From positions 124,001 to 188,000 of the forward strand of contig JNWL01000006.1 in NCBI GenBank assembly GCA_000716465.1: a stretch of DNA of 64,000 nucleotides, given 5' to 3'. This DNA is from Streptomyces bikiniensis. Its GTDB lineage: Bacteria > Actinomycetota > Actinomycetes > Streptomycetales > Streptomycetaceae. Both the position numbers and the translations under genes were made by a program. This document shows positions 49,295-59,020 of the stretch, piece after piece; position 1 is the stretch's first letter, and each line of letters starts with the position of its first letter. The notes under the pieces are model-generated. The model was not told the DNA's origin, made no database searches, and was given only the letters and a program-made list of their open reading frames with translations.

Positions 49295-50152
49295 TCAGGT
49301 CCTCCCCGTCCTCCGGTTGGCGTTGAACTCGGCCACGTTCGCCCGGTGGGAGGCGTAGTCGGCGGTGAAGCGGGTGTCGCCCGGGGCGACCGTGACGAAG
49401 TAGAGCCAGTCCCCGTCCGCCGGGTCGATCACCGCGTCCAGGGCCTGGTCCCCCGGGTTGCCGATGGGGGTCGGCGGCAGGCCCTTGCGCGCGTAGGTGT
49501 TGTACGGGCTCGTGGAGCGGGTGTCCTCGTGGGTGGTGTCCACGGTGCTGCGGCCCAGGGCGTAGTTGAGGGTCGAGTCCATCTGGAGGGCCATGCCCCG
49601 GGCGAGCCGGTTGTGGACGACCCGGGCGACCCTGGCCATGTCGTCCGGATTGTCGGCCTCGGCCTGGACGATGCTGGCCGCGATCACCGTCTCGTACACG
49701 CTCATCCCGTGGGCCCTGGCGCCCTCGGCGACCCTCGCGGTGCCGAACCGCTTTCCGGCCGTGTCCACCATGAAGCGCAGCAGGCCCTCCGGTTCGGTGG
49801 TGGAGAGGACCGGATAGGTGGCGGGGAAGAGGTAGCCCTCGGGGTTGCCGCGGGCCTCGGCGGGCAGCGGGAGGGCGGCGGGGGCGGTCGCGGCCTTCCG
49901 GGCGGCCCCCTCGGGCAGTCCGAGCGCCCGGTCGACGGCCGTGTAGACCTGGGCCGAGCGCCAGCCCTCCGGGACCAGCAGGGGGCGGGGCCGCTCGGCG
50001 GCCGGACGCTCGTCGCGGACGAGCAGCAGGGTGGCGGTGACCGCGACGGCCACGGCGAGCGCGGCTCCGAGGAGGAGCACCAGGCGCCCGCGGCGGGTGA
50101 GACGGGAACGGGGGCGGTGCGGGGGTGCGTACGGTGTCGGCCGGTACGTCAT
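49295..50152 (-). CDS. mltG: endolytic transglycosylase MltG
   Basis: A 285-residue membrane-anchored lytic transglycosylase that cuts nascent glycan strands of peptidoglycan. One N-terminal helix (RLVLLLGAALAVAVAVTATLLLV, about 23-45) is followed by a LysM-like segment (PEGWRSAQVY) and the YceG fold: EGYLFPATYPV, IAASIVQAEADNPDDMARVARVVHNRLARGMALQMDSTLNYALG with the catalytic Glu165, and SPYNTYARKGLPPTPIGNPG. It is shorter than most MltG proteins, so it may be a second copy. Start ATG at 50152. Confidence 0.9.
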   Translation of the reverse strand: MTYRPTPYAPPHRPRSRLTRRGRLVLLLGAALAVAVAVTATLLLVRDERPAAERPRPLLVPEGWRSAQVYTAVDRALGLPEGAARKAATAPAALPLPAEARGNPEGYLFPATYPVLSTTEPEGLLRFMVDTAGKRFGTARVAEGARAHGMSVYETVIAASIVQAEADNPDDMARVARVVHNRLARGMALQMDSTLNYALGRSTVDTTHEDTRSTSPYNTYARKGLPPTPIGNPGDQALDAVIDPADGDWLYFVTVAPGDTRFTADYASHRANVAEFNANRRTGRT

Positions 50153-50243
50153 GGGCGCACGCTAACCCGGCCCGTACGGGAATCCGGGGAACCCCGCACG
50201 CGACGGCCCCCGTACGGAGGCCGGGCGCCGCCTCCCGGAAGGC

Positions 50244-52100
50244 TCACGCGGTCCGGGAGGTGACGGCCTCCGCACCCGCCCGCTCGCCCTCCGGGTCCGC
50301 GGCGCCGTCCCGGCGGACCAGGGCCGCGTACCGCCCGTCCCGGGCGAGCAGTTCCTCGTGCGTTCCGCGCTCGGCGATCCGCCCCTCCTCCAGGACGACG
50401 ATCTGGTCGGCGTCGCGGACGGTGGAGAGGCGGTGGGCGATGGTGATGGTGGTGCGGCCGGCCGACAGGGCGTCGATGGCCCGCTGCACGGCGTGCTCGG
50501 TGTGCGTGTCCAGGGCGCTGGTCGCCTCGTCGAGGATGAGCACGGGCGGGTCGCGCAGGATGGTGCGCGCGATGGCGAGGCGCTGCTTCTCGCCGCCCGA
50601 GAAGCGGTAGCCGCGCTCGCCGACCAGGGTGTCGTAGCCGTCCGGGAGCGAGGCGATGTGGTCGTGGATCTGGGCGGCGCGGGCGGCGGCCTCGATCTCC
50701 TCGTCGGTGGCGTCCGGCTTGGCGAAGCGGAGGTTGTCGGCGACGGAGGCGTGGAAGAGGTACGTCTCCTGCGAGACGACGCCGACCGCGCGGGCGAGGG
50801 TGTCGAAGTCCAGGTCGCGCACGTCGACGCCGTCGAGGGTGACGCGCCCGTCGGTGACGTCGTACAGCCGGGGCACCAGGTAGCTGAGGGTGGACTTGCC
50901 GGAGCCGGTCGGGCCGACGACGGCCAGGCTGCCGCCGGCGGGTACGGTCAGGTCGACGCCGTCCAGGGTGGCGCGGCCCGGGGCTCCGGGGTCGTACCGG
51001 AACCCGACCTTCTCGAAGGAGACCTCGCCGCGGATCTCCGGCAGCCGGACCGGGTCGGCGGGCTCGGTGATGTCGACGGGCAGGTCGAGGTATTCGAAGA
51101 TGCGCTGGAAGAGCGCGAGGGAGGTCTGCATCTGCACGCCGGTGGAGAGCAGGCTGACGGCGGGCCGGAAGAGGCCCTGCTGGAGCGAGACGAAGGCGAC
51201 GAGCGTGCCGAGGGAGATCGCGGTGCCGCCGGCTCCGGCGGCCAGGCCCGCGGCCCAGTAGATCAGGGCGGGCATGGCGGCCATGACGATGCCGATGACG
51301 GACATCCGCCAGCGCCCGGCCATGGAGGAGCGCACCTCCAGGTCGACCAGGCGCTCGGACTCCTCGGCGAAGGACCTGGTCAGGGAGTCGGAGCGGCCCA
51401 TGGTGCGGCCGAGCAGGATGCCGCTCACCGAGAGGGACTCGGTGACGGTCGCGGCCATGGCGGCCATCTGCTTCTGGCGCCGGGTGGTGATGCGCTTGCG
51501 CTCGCGGCCGACGCGGCGGCTGATCCAGACGAAGACCGGCAGCAGGAGCAGCGAGACGAGGGTGAGCCGCCAGTCGAGGGCGAGCATGGCGACGACGGTC
51601 GCGACGACGGCGGTGAGGTTGGAGACGAGGGAGGTGGCCGTGGAGGTCACGGTCGCCTGCATGCCTCCGATGTCGTTGGCGATGCGGGACTGGACCTCGC
51701 CGGTACGCGTGCGCGTGAAGAAGGCGAGCGGCATCTGCTGGAGCCGCTCGTAGACGGCGGTGCGCAGGTCGTGCATGACGCGCTGGCCGACGGTGGTCGA
51801 GATGAAGGTCTGGAGGACGCCGAAGACGCTGGTCAGGACGGCGGCGACGATCATGCCGAGGGCGAGCAGGCCGAGCAGGCCGGTGCGGCCCTGGGGGATC
51901 GCGACGTCCAGGATCTCCTTGAGCAGGAACGGCGAGGCGACCGTGACGAGCGAGGCGGCGCCGACCAGGAGGCCGACGAGCGCCAGGCGCGCGCGGTAGG
52001 GACGGAAGAGCCGCAGGATGCGCCGCACCTGGGCGGGCTCCTCCGGTTCTCCGGGGTCACGGGGCGGGGGCGTCCATTCGGACTCGTCGTGGGGGCGCAT
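50244..52100 (-). CDS. ABC exporter, fused permease and ATPase
   Basis: A 618-residue type I half-exporter: six helices (residues about 35-330) then an ATPase domain. Motifs: coupling region around RTRTGEVQSRIANDIGG, Walker A VGPTGSGKSTL, Q-loop GVVSQETYLFHASV, signature FSGGEKQRLAIAR, Walker B PVLILDEATSALD and switch His in TITIAHRLSTVRDAD. Start ATG at 52100, with AAGGAG upstream. It is divergent from a MarR regulator over a perfect ten-base palindrome, so it is a probable drug or lipid exporter under MarR repression. Confidence 0.93.
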   Translation of the reverse strand: MRPHDESEWTPPPRDPGEPEEPAQVRRILRLFRPYRARLALVGLLVGAASLVTVASPFLLKEILDVAIPQGRTGLLGLLALGMIVAAVLTSVFGVLQTFISTTVGQRVMHDLRTAVYERLQQMPLAFFTRTRTGEVQSRIANDIGGMQATVTSTATSLVSNLTAVVATVVAMLALDWRLTLVSLLLLPVFVWISRRVGRERKRITTRRQKQMAAMAATVTESLSVSGILLGRTMGRSDSLTRSFAEESERLVDLEVRSSMAGRWRMSVIGIVMAAMPALIYWAAGLAAGAGGTAISLGTLVAFVSLQQGLFRPAVSLLSTGVQMQTSLALFQRIFEYLDLPVDITEPADPVRLPEIRGEVSFEKVGFRYDPGAPGRATLDGVDLTVPAGGSLAVVGPTGSGKSTLSYLVPRLYDVTDGRVTLDGVDVRDLDFDTLARAVGVVSQETYLFHASVADNLRFAKPDATDEEIEAAARAAQIHDHIASLPDGYDTLVGERGYRFSGGEKQRLAIARTILRDPPVLILDEATSALDTHTEHAVQRAIDALSAGRTTITIAHRLSTVRDADQIVVLEEGRIAERGTHEELLARDGRYAALVRRDGAADPEGERAGAEAVTSRTA

Positions 52101-52130
52101 GGGCTCCTTCGGTGGATTCGGTGTCGATCA

Positions 52131-52157
52131 GAGCATAGGTCACTGTTACCTATGCTC
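52131..52157. promoter_or_regulatory. MarR operator between ABC exporter and MarR genes
   Basis: Ten-base perfect arms, GAGCATAGGT and ACCTATGCTC, seven bases apart. The site sits 31 bases before the exporter start and 33 bases before the marR start, covering both promoters. Confidence 0.75.
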
Positions 52158-52189
52158 ACAATGAACGGCGTCCTGATATTGTTCCCGTC

Positions 52190-52723
52190 ATGAGCACTAC
52201 CGACCGTACGAGCGATCCGGACGCCCCCGGCCGCACGAGCGAGGCGGGCGTCCCGAGCCGCGCGGACCGTGCGGGCGGGCCGGGCGCCTCCGACGCCGAC
52301 GGGCTCCTCGCCGAGCAGCTGCTCCGGCTCACCCGCCGGCTGCACCGCATCCAGAAGCGCCATCTGGAGCCGGTCGGCATCACCCCCGCGCAGTCCCGGC
52401 TCCTGCGCACGGTCGCGGCCTTCGGGGAACCGCCCCGGATGGCCGACCTCGCGGCCCGCCTCGAAGTCGTCCCCAGGGCGGTGACCAGCCTCGTCGACGG
52501 CCTGGAGGCCGCCGGCCGGGTGCGCAGGGCACCCGATCCGGACAACCGCCGCGTGATCCGGATCGAGCTCACCGACGCGGGCCGCGCCACGCTGCGGGAG
52601 CTGCGCAGCGCGCGCCGGGCGGCCGCAGAGGACATCCTTGCTCCATTGACCGCCGAACAGCGCGAGGTGCTCGGAGGCCTGCTGACCGCCCTGGTCGACC
52701 CCGGACCGGAGGGCGGCTGCTGA
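52190..52723 (+). CDS. MarR family transcriptional regulator
   Basis: A 177-residue MarR protein. The winged helix runs LEPVGITPAQSRLLRTVAAFGEPPRMADLAARLEVVPRAVTSLVDGLEAAGRVRRAPDPDNRRVIRIELTDAGRATL, with the D-x-R wing (DNRR). An N-terminal tail of about 40 residues is low complexity. Start ATG at 52190. Divergent from the ABC exporter, its likely target. Confidence 0.92.
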   Translation: MSTTDRTSDPDAPGRTSEAGVPSRADRAGGPGASDADGLLAEQLLRLTRRLHRIQKRHLEPVGITPAQSRLLRTVAAFGEPPRMADLAARLEVVPRAVTSLVDGLEAAGRVRRAPDPDNRRVIRIELTDAGRATLRELRSARRAAAEDILAPLTAEQREVLGGLLTALVDPGPEGGC

Positions 52724-52762
52724 CCCCTCGGGGACGGGATCGCGCCGAAGGGGAGCCGTGAC

Positions 52763-55687
52763 ATGCCGCTGCTGGAACCGGACCCGCAGGCCCTCCGTCC
52801 CGGTCGGGTGCGGACCCCGGCCCCGGACCGGGTCCCGGCGCTGCACGCCAAGGGGACCTCGCGCCGGCTGCGCGAGGAGCTGACCGCGCTCCTCGGCCCC
52901 GGGAAGGTCCTCGGCAGGATCTCCGACCTGGTCCGCTACGCCTCGGACGCCAGCCCCTACCGCTTCGTCCCGCAGGTCGTCGTGGTCGCCGAGGACCTGG
53001 ACGACGTCTCCGCCGTCCTGTCGTACGCGCACGGCAAGGGCCGCGAGGTGGTCTTCCGGGCCGCCGGGACCAGCCTCAACGGGCAGGCGCAGGGCGAGGA
53101 CGTCCTGGTGGACGTGCGCCGCCACTGGGCCGGCGTCGAGGTCCTGGACGGCGGCGCCCGCGCCCGCATCCGCCCCGGCACCACCGTCGTGCGGGCCAAC
53201 GCGGCGCTCGCCCCGTACGGGCGGGTCCTCGGCCCCGATCCCGCCAGCGCGATCGCCTGCACGATCGGCGGCGTCGTCGCCAACAACGCCTCGGGCATGA
53301 CGGCCGGGACGACCCGCAACTCGTACCGGACCGTCGCCTCGCTCACCGCCGTCCTGCCGAGCGGCACCGTGGTCGACACCGGCGCCCCGGACGCCGACGA
53401 GGAGCTGGCGCGGGCCGAGCCGGCGCTCTGCGCGGAGCTGCTCGCACTGAAGGCCGAGATCGAGGCGGACGCCGAGCTGACCGCCCGCATCCGGGCCAAG
53501 TACACCCTCAAGAACACCAACGGCTACCGGCTCGACGCCTTCCTCGACGGGGACACGCCCGTCGAGATCCTGCGGGGCCTCATGGTGGGCTCCCAGGGCA
53601 CCCTCGGCTTCCTCTCCGAGGTCGTCTTCGACACCCTGCCGCTGGAGCGCGAGGTCTCCACGGCCCTGCTCTTCTTCCCCTCGCTGCCGGCCGCCGCCGC
53701 GGCCGTGCCGCTGTTCAACGACGCCGGGGCGGTCGCCGTCGAGCTGATGGACGGAAACACGCTGCGGGCCTCGGTCAGCGTGGCGGGCGTGCCCGCCGAC
53801 TGGGCGGACCTCCCGAAGGACACCACGGCGCTCCTGGTCGAGTTCCGGGCCCCGGACGCGGCGGCCCTCGACGCGTACGAGCGGGCGGCGGACGCCGTCC
53901 TCGCCGGGCTCGACCCGGTCGCCCCGGTGGCGTCCGTGGAGAACGCGTTCACCCGCGAGCCGGGGCGGATCGGCGGCTACTGGAAGGCCCGCAAGGCGTT
54001 CGTGACGGCGGTGGGCGGCTCCCGCCCCTCCGGTACGACCCTGATCACCGAGGACTTCGCGGTGCCGCCGGCCCGGCTCGCGGAGGCCTGCGCCGCGCTG
54101 CTCGACCTCCAGGAGCGGCACGGCTTCGACGCGGCCGTGGCCGGTCACGCGGCCCACGGCAACCTGCACTTCCTGCTCGCGTTCGACGCGGCCGACCCGT
54201 CCGACGTCGAGCGGTACGCGGCCTTCATGGACGAGTTCTGCAAGCTGACCGTGGAGCGCTTCGACGGCTCCCTGAAGGCCGAGCACGCCACCGGCCGCAA
54301 CATCGCGCCCTTCCTGGAACTGGAGTGGGGGACGCGGGCGACCGAGCTGATGTGGCGGATCAAGGAGGCCTTCGACCCGGCCGGGGTGCTCGCCCCGAGG
54401 GTCGTCCTGGACCGCGACCCGCAGGCCCATCTGCGCGGCCTGAAGACGATCCCGACCGTGGAACGGATCGCCGACCCCTGCATCGAGTGCGGCTTCTGCG
54501 AACCGGTCTGCCCCAGCCGCGACCTGACGACCACTCCGCGCCAGCGGATCGTGCTGCGCCGGGAGATGCTGCGGCAGGAGGACGGCTCACCGGTCGAGGA
54601 CCGGCTCCTGGAGGAGTACGGGTACGACGCCGTCGACACCTGCGCCGGCGACTCCACGTGCGCGCTCGCCTGCCCGGTCGGCATCGACACGGGCGCGTTG
54701 ATGAAGGAGTTCCGGCACGCGCGGCACGCGCCGCGCGAGGAGCGGATCGCCGCGCTGGCCGCCCGGAACTTCCGGGCCGTGGAGGCCTCCGCTCGGCTCG
54801 CGGTCGCCGCCGCCGACCGGATCGGCGACCGGGCCGCGGAGTCGGTGACCGGCCTCGCCCGCCGGGCGGTCCGCCCCGACCTCGTACCGGCGTGGCTGCC
54901 CGGGGTCCCCGGCGCCGCGCCGCGCCGGCTGCCCCGCACCCACCGCCCGGCGGCGGTCGCCGTCTACTACCCGGCCTGTGTGAACCGGATCTTCGGCGGC
55001 CCGGACGACGAGCCCGGGCCCTCGCTCCCCGAGGCCGTCGTCGCGCTGTCGGCGCGGGCCGGGCGGCCGGTGTGGATCCCGGACGACGTGGCCGGCACCT
55101 GCTGCGCGACGATCTGGCACTCCAAGGGGTACGAGCGGGGCGACGAGGTGATGGCCAACCGGATCGTCGAGGCGGCCTGGGGCTGGACGGCGGGCGGGCG
55201 GCTGCCGCTCGTGGTGGACGCCTCCTCGTGCACGCTCGGCATCGCGCGCGAGGTGGTGCCGTACCTGACGGAGGAGAACCGGGAGCTGCACGCGGAACTG
55301 ACGGTGGTGGACTCCCTCGTGTGGGCGGCGGACGAGCTGCTCCCCCGGCTCGACGTGCGCCGCCGGGTCGGCTCCGCCGTGGTCCACCCCACGTGCTCGA
55401 TGCGGCACCTGGGCGACGAGGACCGGCTGACCGCGCTGGCCGGGGCCTGCGCGGAGGAGGTCGTGGTGCCCGCCGACGCGGGCTGCTGCGCCTTCGCGGG
55501 CGACCGGGGCATGCTGCACCCGGAGCTGACGGCGTCGGCGACGGCCCGGGAGACGGCCGAGGTCACGGCCCGGCCGTTCGACGCACACCTCTCGGCCAAC
55601 CGGACGTGCGAGATCGGGATGGACCGGGCGACGGGCCGCACCTACGTGTCGGCGCTGATCGCCCTGGAGCGCGCCACACGCCCCTGA
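52763..55687 (+). CDS. FAD-linked oxidase/Fe-S dehydrogenase fusion (D-lactate/D-2-hydroxyglutarate type)
   Basis: A 974-residue fusion of a GlcD-like FAD domain and a GlcF-like iron-sulfur/CCG domain. FAD part: PQVVVVAEDLDDVSAVL, VVFRAAGTSLNGQAQGEDVLVDV, CTIGGVVANNASGMTAG and the C-terminal GHAAHGNLHFLLAFD. Iron-sulfur part (from about residue 570): CIECGFCEPVCPSR and CAGDSTCALACPVG, two 4Fe-4S sites. Two CCG-type cysteine repeats follow (DDVAGTCCATIWHS; ADAGCCAFAGDRG). It would oxidise a D-2-hydroxy acid and pass electrons to the respiratory chain. Start ATG at 52763; 39 bases after marR, but not obviously related to it. Confidence 0.92.
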   Translation: MPLLEPDPQALRPGRVRTPAPDRVPALHAKGTSRRLREELTALLGPGKVLGRISDLVRYASDASPYRFVPQVVVVAEDLDDVSAVLSYAHGKGREVVFRAAGTSLNGQAQGEDVLVDVRRHWAGVEVLDGGARARIRPGTTVVRANAALAPYGRVLGPDPASAIACTIGGVVANNASGMTAGTTRNSYRTVASLTAVLPSGTVVDTGAPDADEELARAEPALCAELLALKAEIEADAELTARIRAKYTLKNTNGYRLDAFLDGDTPVEILRGLMVGSQGTLGFLSEVVFDTLPLEREVSTALLFFPSLPAAAAAVPLFNDAGAVAVELMDGNTLRASVSVAGVPADWADLPKDTTALLVEFRAPDAAALDAYERAADAVLAGLDPVAPVASVENAFTREPGRIGGYWKARKAFVTAVGGSRPSGTTLITEDFAVPPARLAEACAALLDLQERHGFDAAVAGHAAHGNLHFLLAFDAADPSDVERYAAFMDEFCKLTVERFDGSLKAEHATGRNIAPFLELEWGTRATELMWRIKEAFDPAGVLAPRVVLDRDPQAHLRGLKTIPTVERIADPCIECGFCEPVCPSRDLTTTPRQRIVLRREMLRQEDGSPVEDRLLEEYGYDAVDTCAGDSTCALACPVGIDTGALMKEFRHARHAPREERIAALAARNFRAVEASARLAVAAADRIGDRAAESVTGLARRAVRPDLVPAWLPGVPGAAPRRLPRTHRPAAVAVYYPACVNRIFGGPDDEPGPSLPEAVVALSARAGRPVWIPDDVAGTCCATIWHSKGYERGDEVMANRIVEAAWGWTAGGRLPLVVDASSCTLGIAREVVPYLTEENRELHAELTVVDSLVWAADELLPRLDVRRRVGSAVVHPTCSMRHLGDEDRLTALAGACAEEVVVPADAGCCAFAGDRGMLHPELTASATARETAEVTARPFDAHLSANRTCEIGMDRATGRTYVSALIALERATRP

Positions 55688-55822
55688 CCTGACGTCAGCA
55701 CCCGGGCACGTTAGGGCGGTGGAACCTTTCGCACGTTCGGGTGAGGCGCGGCGGGCGGTCCGGCACGGCGCCGGAGCGGGAACGTACAGTCCGACTGTCC
55801 GACTCCGGCTCCGGGAGGTTCC

Positions 55823-57211
55823 GTGAACGAGCAGACGCCGCACCCCCCGAGCCGCCGCGAGGTCCTCAGGACCGGCGCCGGAGCGGGCCTCGGTCTCGCC
55901 GCCGCCGGCACCGGGGCGGCCCACGCCGCCCCCGGCACCGCCCCCGCGGCCGCCCCCGCACGCCAGGGCGCCACCATGGCCGGTGTCCCCTTCGACGCCC
56001 GCTCCACGGTCCGGGTGGGGATCGTGGGCTTCGGCAACCGGGGCGCCGCCATGATCGGGCACTTCCTCGCCCACTCCTGGGTGCGGGTCGCCGCCGTCTG
56101 CGACCCGGTGCGCGCGAAGGCCGAGCGGGCCGCCGCGCAGGTCGTCGCCGCGGGACACCCGGCCCCCGCCCTGTACGTCAACGGCGAGGAGGACTACGCG
56201 AACCTCTGCGCCCGCGCCGACCTCGACTTCGTGTACGTGGCGACCCCCTGGGAGAGCCACCTCGCGATCGCCCGGTCCGCGATGCTGAACGGCAAGCACG
56301 TCGGCGTGGAGTGTCCGGCCGCCATGACGATCGACGAGCTGTGGGAGCTGGTCGACCTCTCGGAGCGGACCCGCCGGCACTGCATGCAGCTGGAGAACTG
56401 CTGCTACGGCCGGAACGAGATGCGGGTGCTGCGGATGGCGCACGCGGGGAAGTTCGGCGAACTCCTGCACGGGGCGGGGGCGTACCACCACGACCTGCGC
56501 GCCCTGCTGTTCTCGTCGGCGTACTACGAGGGGCCCTGGCGCCGGCTGTGGCACACCCGGCTGCGCGGCGACCTCTACCCCAACCACGGCTTCGGCCCGG
56601 TCGCGAACTACATGGACGTCAACCGGGGCGACCGGGCGGTGAGCATCAGCAGCCTCGGCACCCCGGCGCTCGCCCTCGCCGAGTACCGGAAGGAGCACGT
56701 GCCGCCCGGCGACCCGAGCTGGAAGGAGACGTACGTCGGGAGCGACCGCACCGTCAGCCTGATCCGGACGGCGAGGGGGCGGGTGATCCGCCTCGAACAC
56801 GACGTCTCCACCCCGCACCCGTACAGCAGGGTCAACAGCCTGGGCGGCACCCGGGGCGTCTTCGAGGACTACCCGCCCCGGATCTATCTGGAGCCGGACC
56901 ACGAGAACGACGAGTGGGGCGACTTCTCGGCCTACGCCGCCGCGTTCGACCACTGGCTCTGGAAGGAGCACGCCAACCCGCCAGGCGCGCACGGCGGCAT
57001 GGACTACCTCATGGTCTACCGCCTCCTCCAGTGCCTGCGGGAAGGCCTCGTACCGGACTTCGACGTGTACGACGCCGCCGTCTGGACGGCCCCACTGCCC
57101 CTGAGCCACGCCTCGATCAAGGCGGGCGGGGCGCCGCAGGAGATCCCGGACTTCACCCGCGGGGAGTGGCAGCGGTCCCGGCCGGGCGTGGACTCGGCGA
57201 AACCGGCCTGA
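55823..57211 (+). CDS. Tat-exported Gfo/Idh/MocA family protein, GH109-like
   Basis: A 462-residue oxidoreductase-fold protein with a Tat signal ([26 protein letters not shown]). The Rossmann motif is [20 protein letters not shown], then [21 protein letters not shown]. The stretch [21 protein letters not shown]...[25 protein letters not shown] matches glycoside hydrolase family 109, alpha-N-acetylgalactosaminidases that use NAD in catalysis. Start GTG at 55823. It would act outside the membrane on a glycan. Substrate specificity is inferred from family resemblance. Confidence 0.87.
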   Translation: MNEQTPHPPSRREVLRTGAGAGLGLAAAGTGAAHAAPGTAPAAAPARQGATMAGVPFDARSTVRVGIVGFGNRGAAMIGHFLAHSWVRVAAVCDPVRAKAERAAAQVVAAGHPAPALYVNGEEDYANLCARADLDFVYVATPWESHLAIARSAMLNGKHVGVECPAAMTIDELWELVDLSERTRRHCMQLENCCYGRNEMRVLRMAHAGKFGELLHGAGAYHHDLRALLFSSAYYEGPWRRLWHTRLRGDLYPNHGFGPVANYMDVNRGDRAVSISSLGTPALALAEYRKEHVPPGDPSWKETYVGSDRTVSLIRTARGRVIRLEHDVSTPHPYSRVNSLGGTRGVFEDYPPRIYLEPDHENDEWGDFSAYAAAFDHWLWKEHANPPGAHGGMDYLMVYRLLQCLREGLVPDFDVYDAAVWTAPLPLSHASIKAGGAPQEIPDFTRGEWQRSRPGVDSAKPA

Positions 57212-57383
57212 GAGAACGCCCCGCACCCGGCCCCGTATGCGGGGCCATGGCGTTCCGTCCTCCTCGCACAGGATGCCCGGCGCGAGGGTGTCGGCGGTGC
57301 CGGCGGCCCACTCGGAAAGCGTGTGGGGGCGTCCCCCTCACCTGTGCGGACCCCGTGTCCTCCGCCGGCGCCCGGCAGGGCGT

Positions 57384-57420
57384 ACGAAGGCCCCGACCGC
57401 AGTGCGGCCGGGGCCTTCGT
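57384..57420. terminator. bidirectional terminator at the left edge of the linaridin operon
   Basis: Stem ACGAAGGCCCCG with its complement (57384-57395, 57409-57420) plus an inner CCGC/GCGG stem and AGT loop. It separates the convergent GH109 and permease genes. The 258-base gap here holds no convincing gene. Confidence 0.85.
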
Positions 57421-57469
57421 CGTCGTGTGCCCACACGGGGAGGTCGGCTCCGTGCCGGACCCGGGTTCC

Positions 57470-59020
57470 TCACGTCCGGCCGAGGCGGGCGGCCAGGGTC
57501 CTGGGGGACCACCCCGTCCGGCGCAGGCCCGCCCAGACGCAGCAGGCGGCCAGGCCCGACGCGGTCAGGGCCGCGCCCGACGCGGACGGCATCTCGTTCA
57601 TCACGAGGACGCCCAGCAGCACGGCGACAAGTCCGTCGAACTGCCACGCGAAGACACGGAGTCCGGACAAGTCGCCCAAGGGCGTGATGATGGGGAGCAG
57701 CAGTTCGACGGGCAGGTCGGTCTTCATCTCACGCAGGAACCGGGCACCGAGCACGAGCACCAACGACCCCGCGACGAGCAGCGACGCGTCGGCCGCCCGG
57801 CCGTCCTGGAGTGGCCACCGGGCCAGGAGCGCGGCACCGCTCGCCAGGCCCGCCGCGGTCACCACCGCGACGAGCGGCCAGGCCAGGGTGCGTGCGAGCG
57901 TCCCGCCCCACCTCTCGCCGAGCAGCGGGGCCAGGGTCAGTTCGTCGCGCAGGCCGCGCCAGGTCTCACCGACCCACCCGGACCCCCAGTAGACGGCGGC
58001 CGCGCCGACCGCCCAGGACAGCGTCGCCGTCCTGGCGTCCGGCTCCGCGACGCCGAGCGTCAGCAGGGCACCGCCGGCCGGCAGGAACGCAGCGGCCGCG
58101 ATCGTGCGGCCCCGGGTGCGGAGGGCGCGGACCGCGCCCTGGACGAGGTGGCCGCGCAGGCGCCCGTCCCGGCGGATCAGGGCCGAGGTGAGCCCCCGGG
58201 GCTCCGGGCGGTAGAGGTCGAGCGCATGGTGGAGCGTGCCGGTCCAGGCGAAGGTCTGGGCCTCGGCGGCGCGCGCCGATTCGCGGGCGAGCCGGGCGAG
58301 GTCGACCGCGTGGAGGGAGCGGAAGACGGACCGGGAGAGCAGCGCCGCCGCGGCCGCCGGCACGCCGGCGGCGAGCCACAGGCCGCCCCCGCCCAGGAGG
58401 GGGGAGGAGCCGAGCAGTGCCACGGCGACCGCCGTGACGGCCGTCCCGGCGGCGAGCAGCAGGTTCTCGCGGACCGTCCGGACCTGACCCCACAGCCATG
58501 CCACGGGGGCGACGGCGCCGACGCCCACCGCGACGGCCACGCCCTGCGGCAGGAGCACGCTTCCCGGCCGGTCGAACAGGTCGGTCACGAGGAAGGTCGC
58601 GGTGACCACCGCCAGCAGCGTGCCGAGTCCCGCGTACAGCAGCCGGCGGCGGGCGATCGTGCCGAGGTAGTCCGCCGGGGACAGGTCCGTGGACATGAAC
58701 ACGTGCAGCAGGAACGGCTTCAGCACCAGCGGTCCCCAGAACCGGCCGGTGAGCTGGGCGCCCCAGACCGCCGCCGCCGCGACCAGGCACGCCACGGGGG
58801 TCGCCGCTGCGGAGGACTCCAGGGGGAGGAGCGTCCGGGCGGTCCTCACCAGGTGGACGACCGGCACCACGTAGACGAGGACGAGGACGACGGTGAGATA
58901 GACGGGGTACGCCCACTCCCGCACCGTGCCGCGGTCGCCGCGGTGGGCGTACCGGTGCCGTACCGCGTGGACGCGGTCCTTGGGGTCGGTCTCGGCCATG
59001 CTGAGGGTGTCCGTCGTCAT
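57470..59020 (-). CDS. multi-spanning membrane protein, permease of the linaridin ABC exporter
   Basis: A 516-residue membrane protein with roughly twelve hydrophobic segments (for example VYLTVVLVLVYVVPVVHLV, LLYAGLGTLLAVVTATFLVT, AAGLASGAALLARW and DGLVAVLLGVLVM). I do not recognise a named family with confidence; it has the look of actinobacterial permeases paired with a separate ABC ATPase. The ATG at 59020 overlaps the ATPase stop by four bases (ATGA). It probably exports the mature linaridin and gives self-immunity. Last gene of the operon, ending 50 bases before a terminator. Confidence 0.8.
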   Translation of the reverse strand: MTTDTLSMAETDPKDRVHAVRHRYAHRGDRGTVREWAYPVYLTVVLVLVYVVPVVHLVRTARTLLPLESSAAATPVACLVAAAAVWGAQLTGRFWGPLVLKPFLLHVFMSTDLSPADYLGTIARRRLLYAGLGTLLAVVTATFLVTDLFDRPGSVLLPQGVAVAVGVGAVAPVAWLWGQVRTVRENLLLAAGTAVTAVAVALLGSSPLLGGGGLWLAAGVPAAAAALLSRSVFRSLHAVDLARLARESARAAEAQTFAWTGTLHHALDLYRPEPRGLTSALIRRDGRLRGHLVQGAVRALRTRGRTIAAAAFLPAGGALLTLGVAEPDARTATLSWAVGAAAVYWGSGWVGETWRGLRDELTLAPLLGERWGGTLARTLAWPLVAVVTAAGLASGAALLARWPLQDGRAADASLLVAGSLVLVLGARFLREMKTDLPVELLLPIITPLGDLSGLRVFAWQFDGLVAVLLGVLVMNEMPSASGAALTASGLAACCVWAGLRRTGWSPRTLAARLGRT

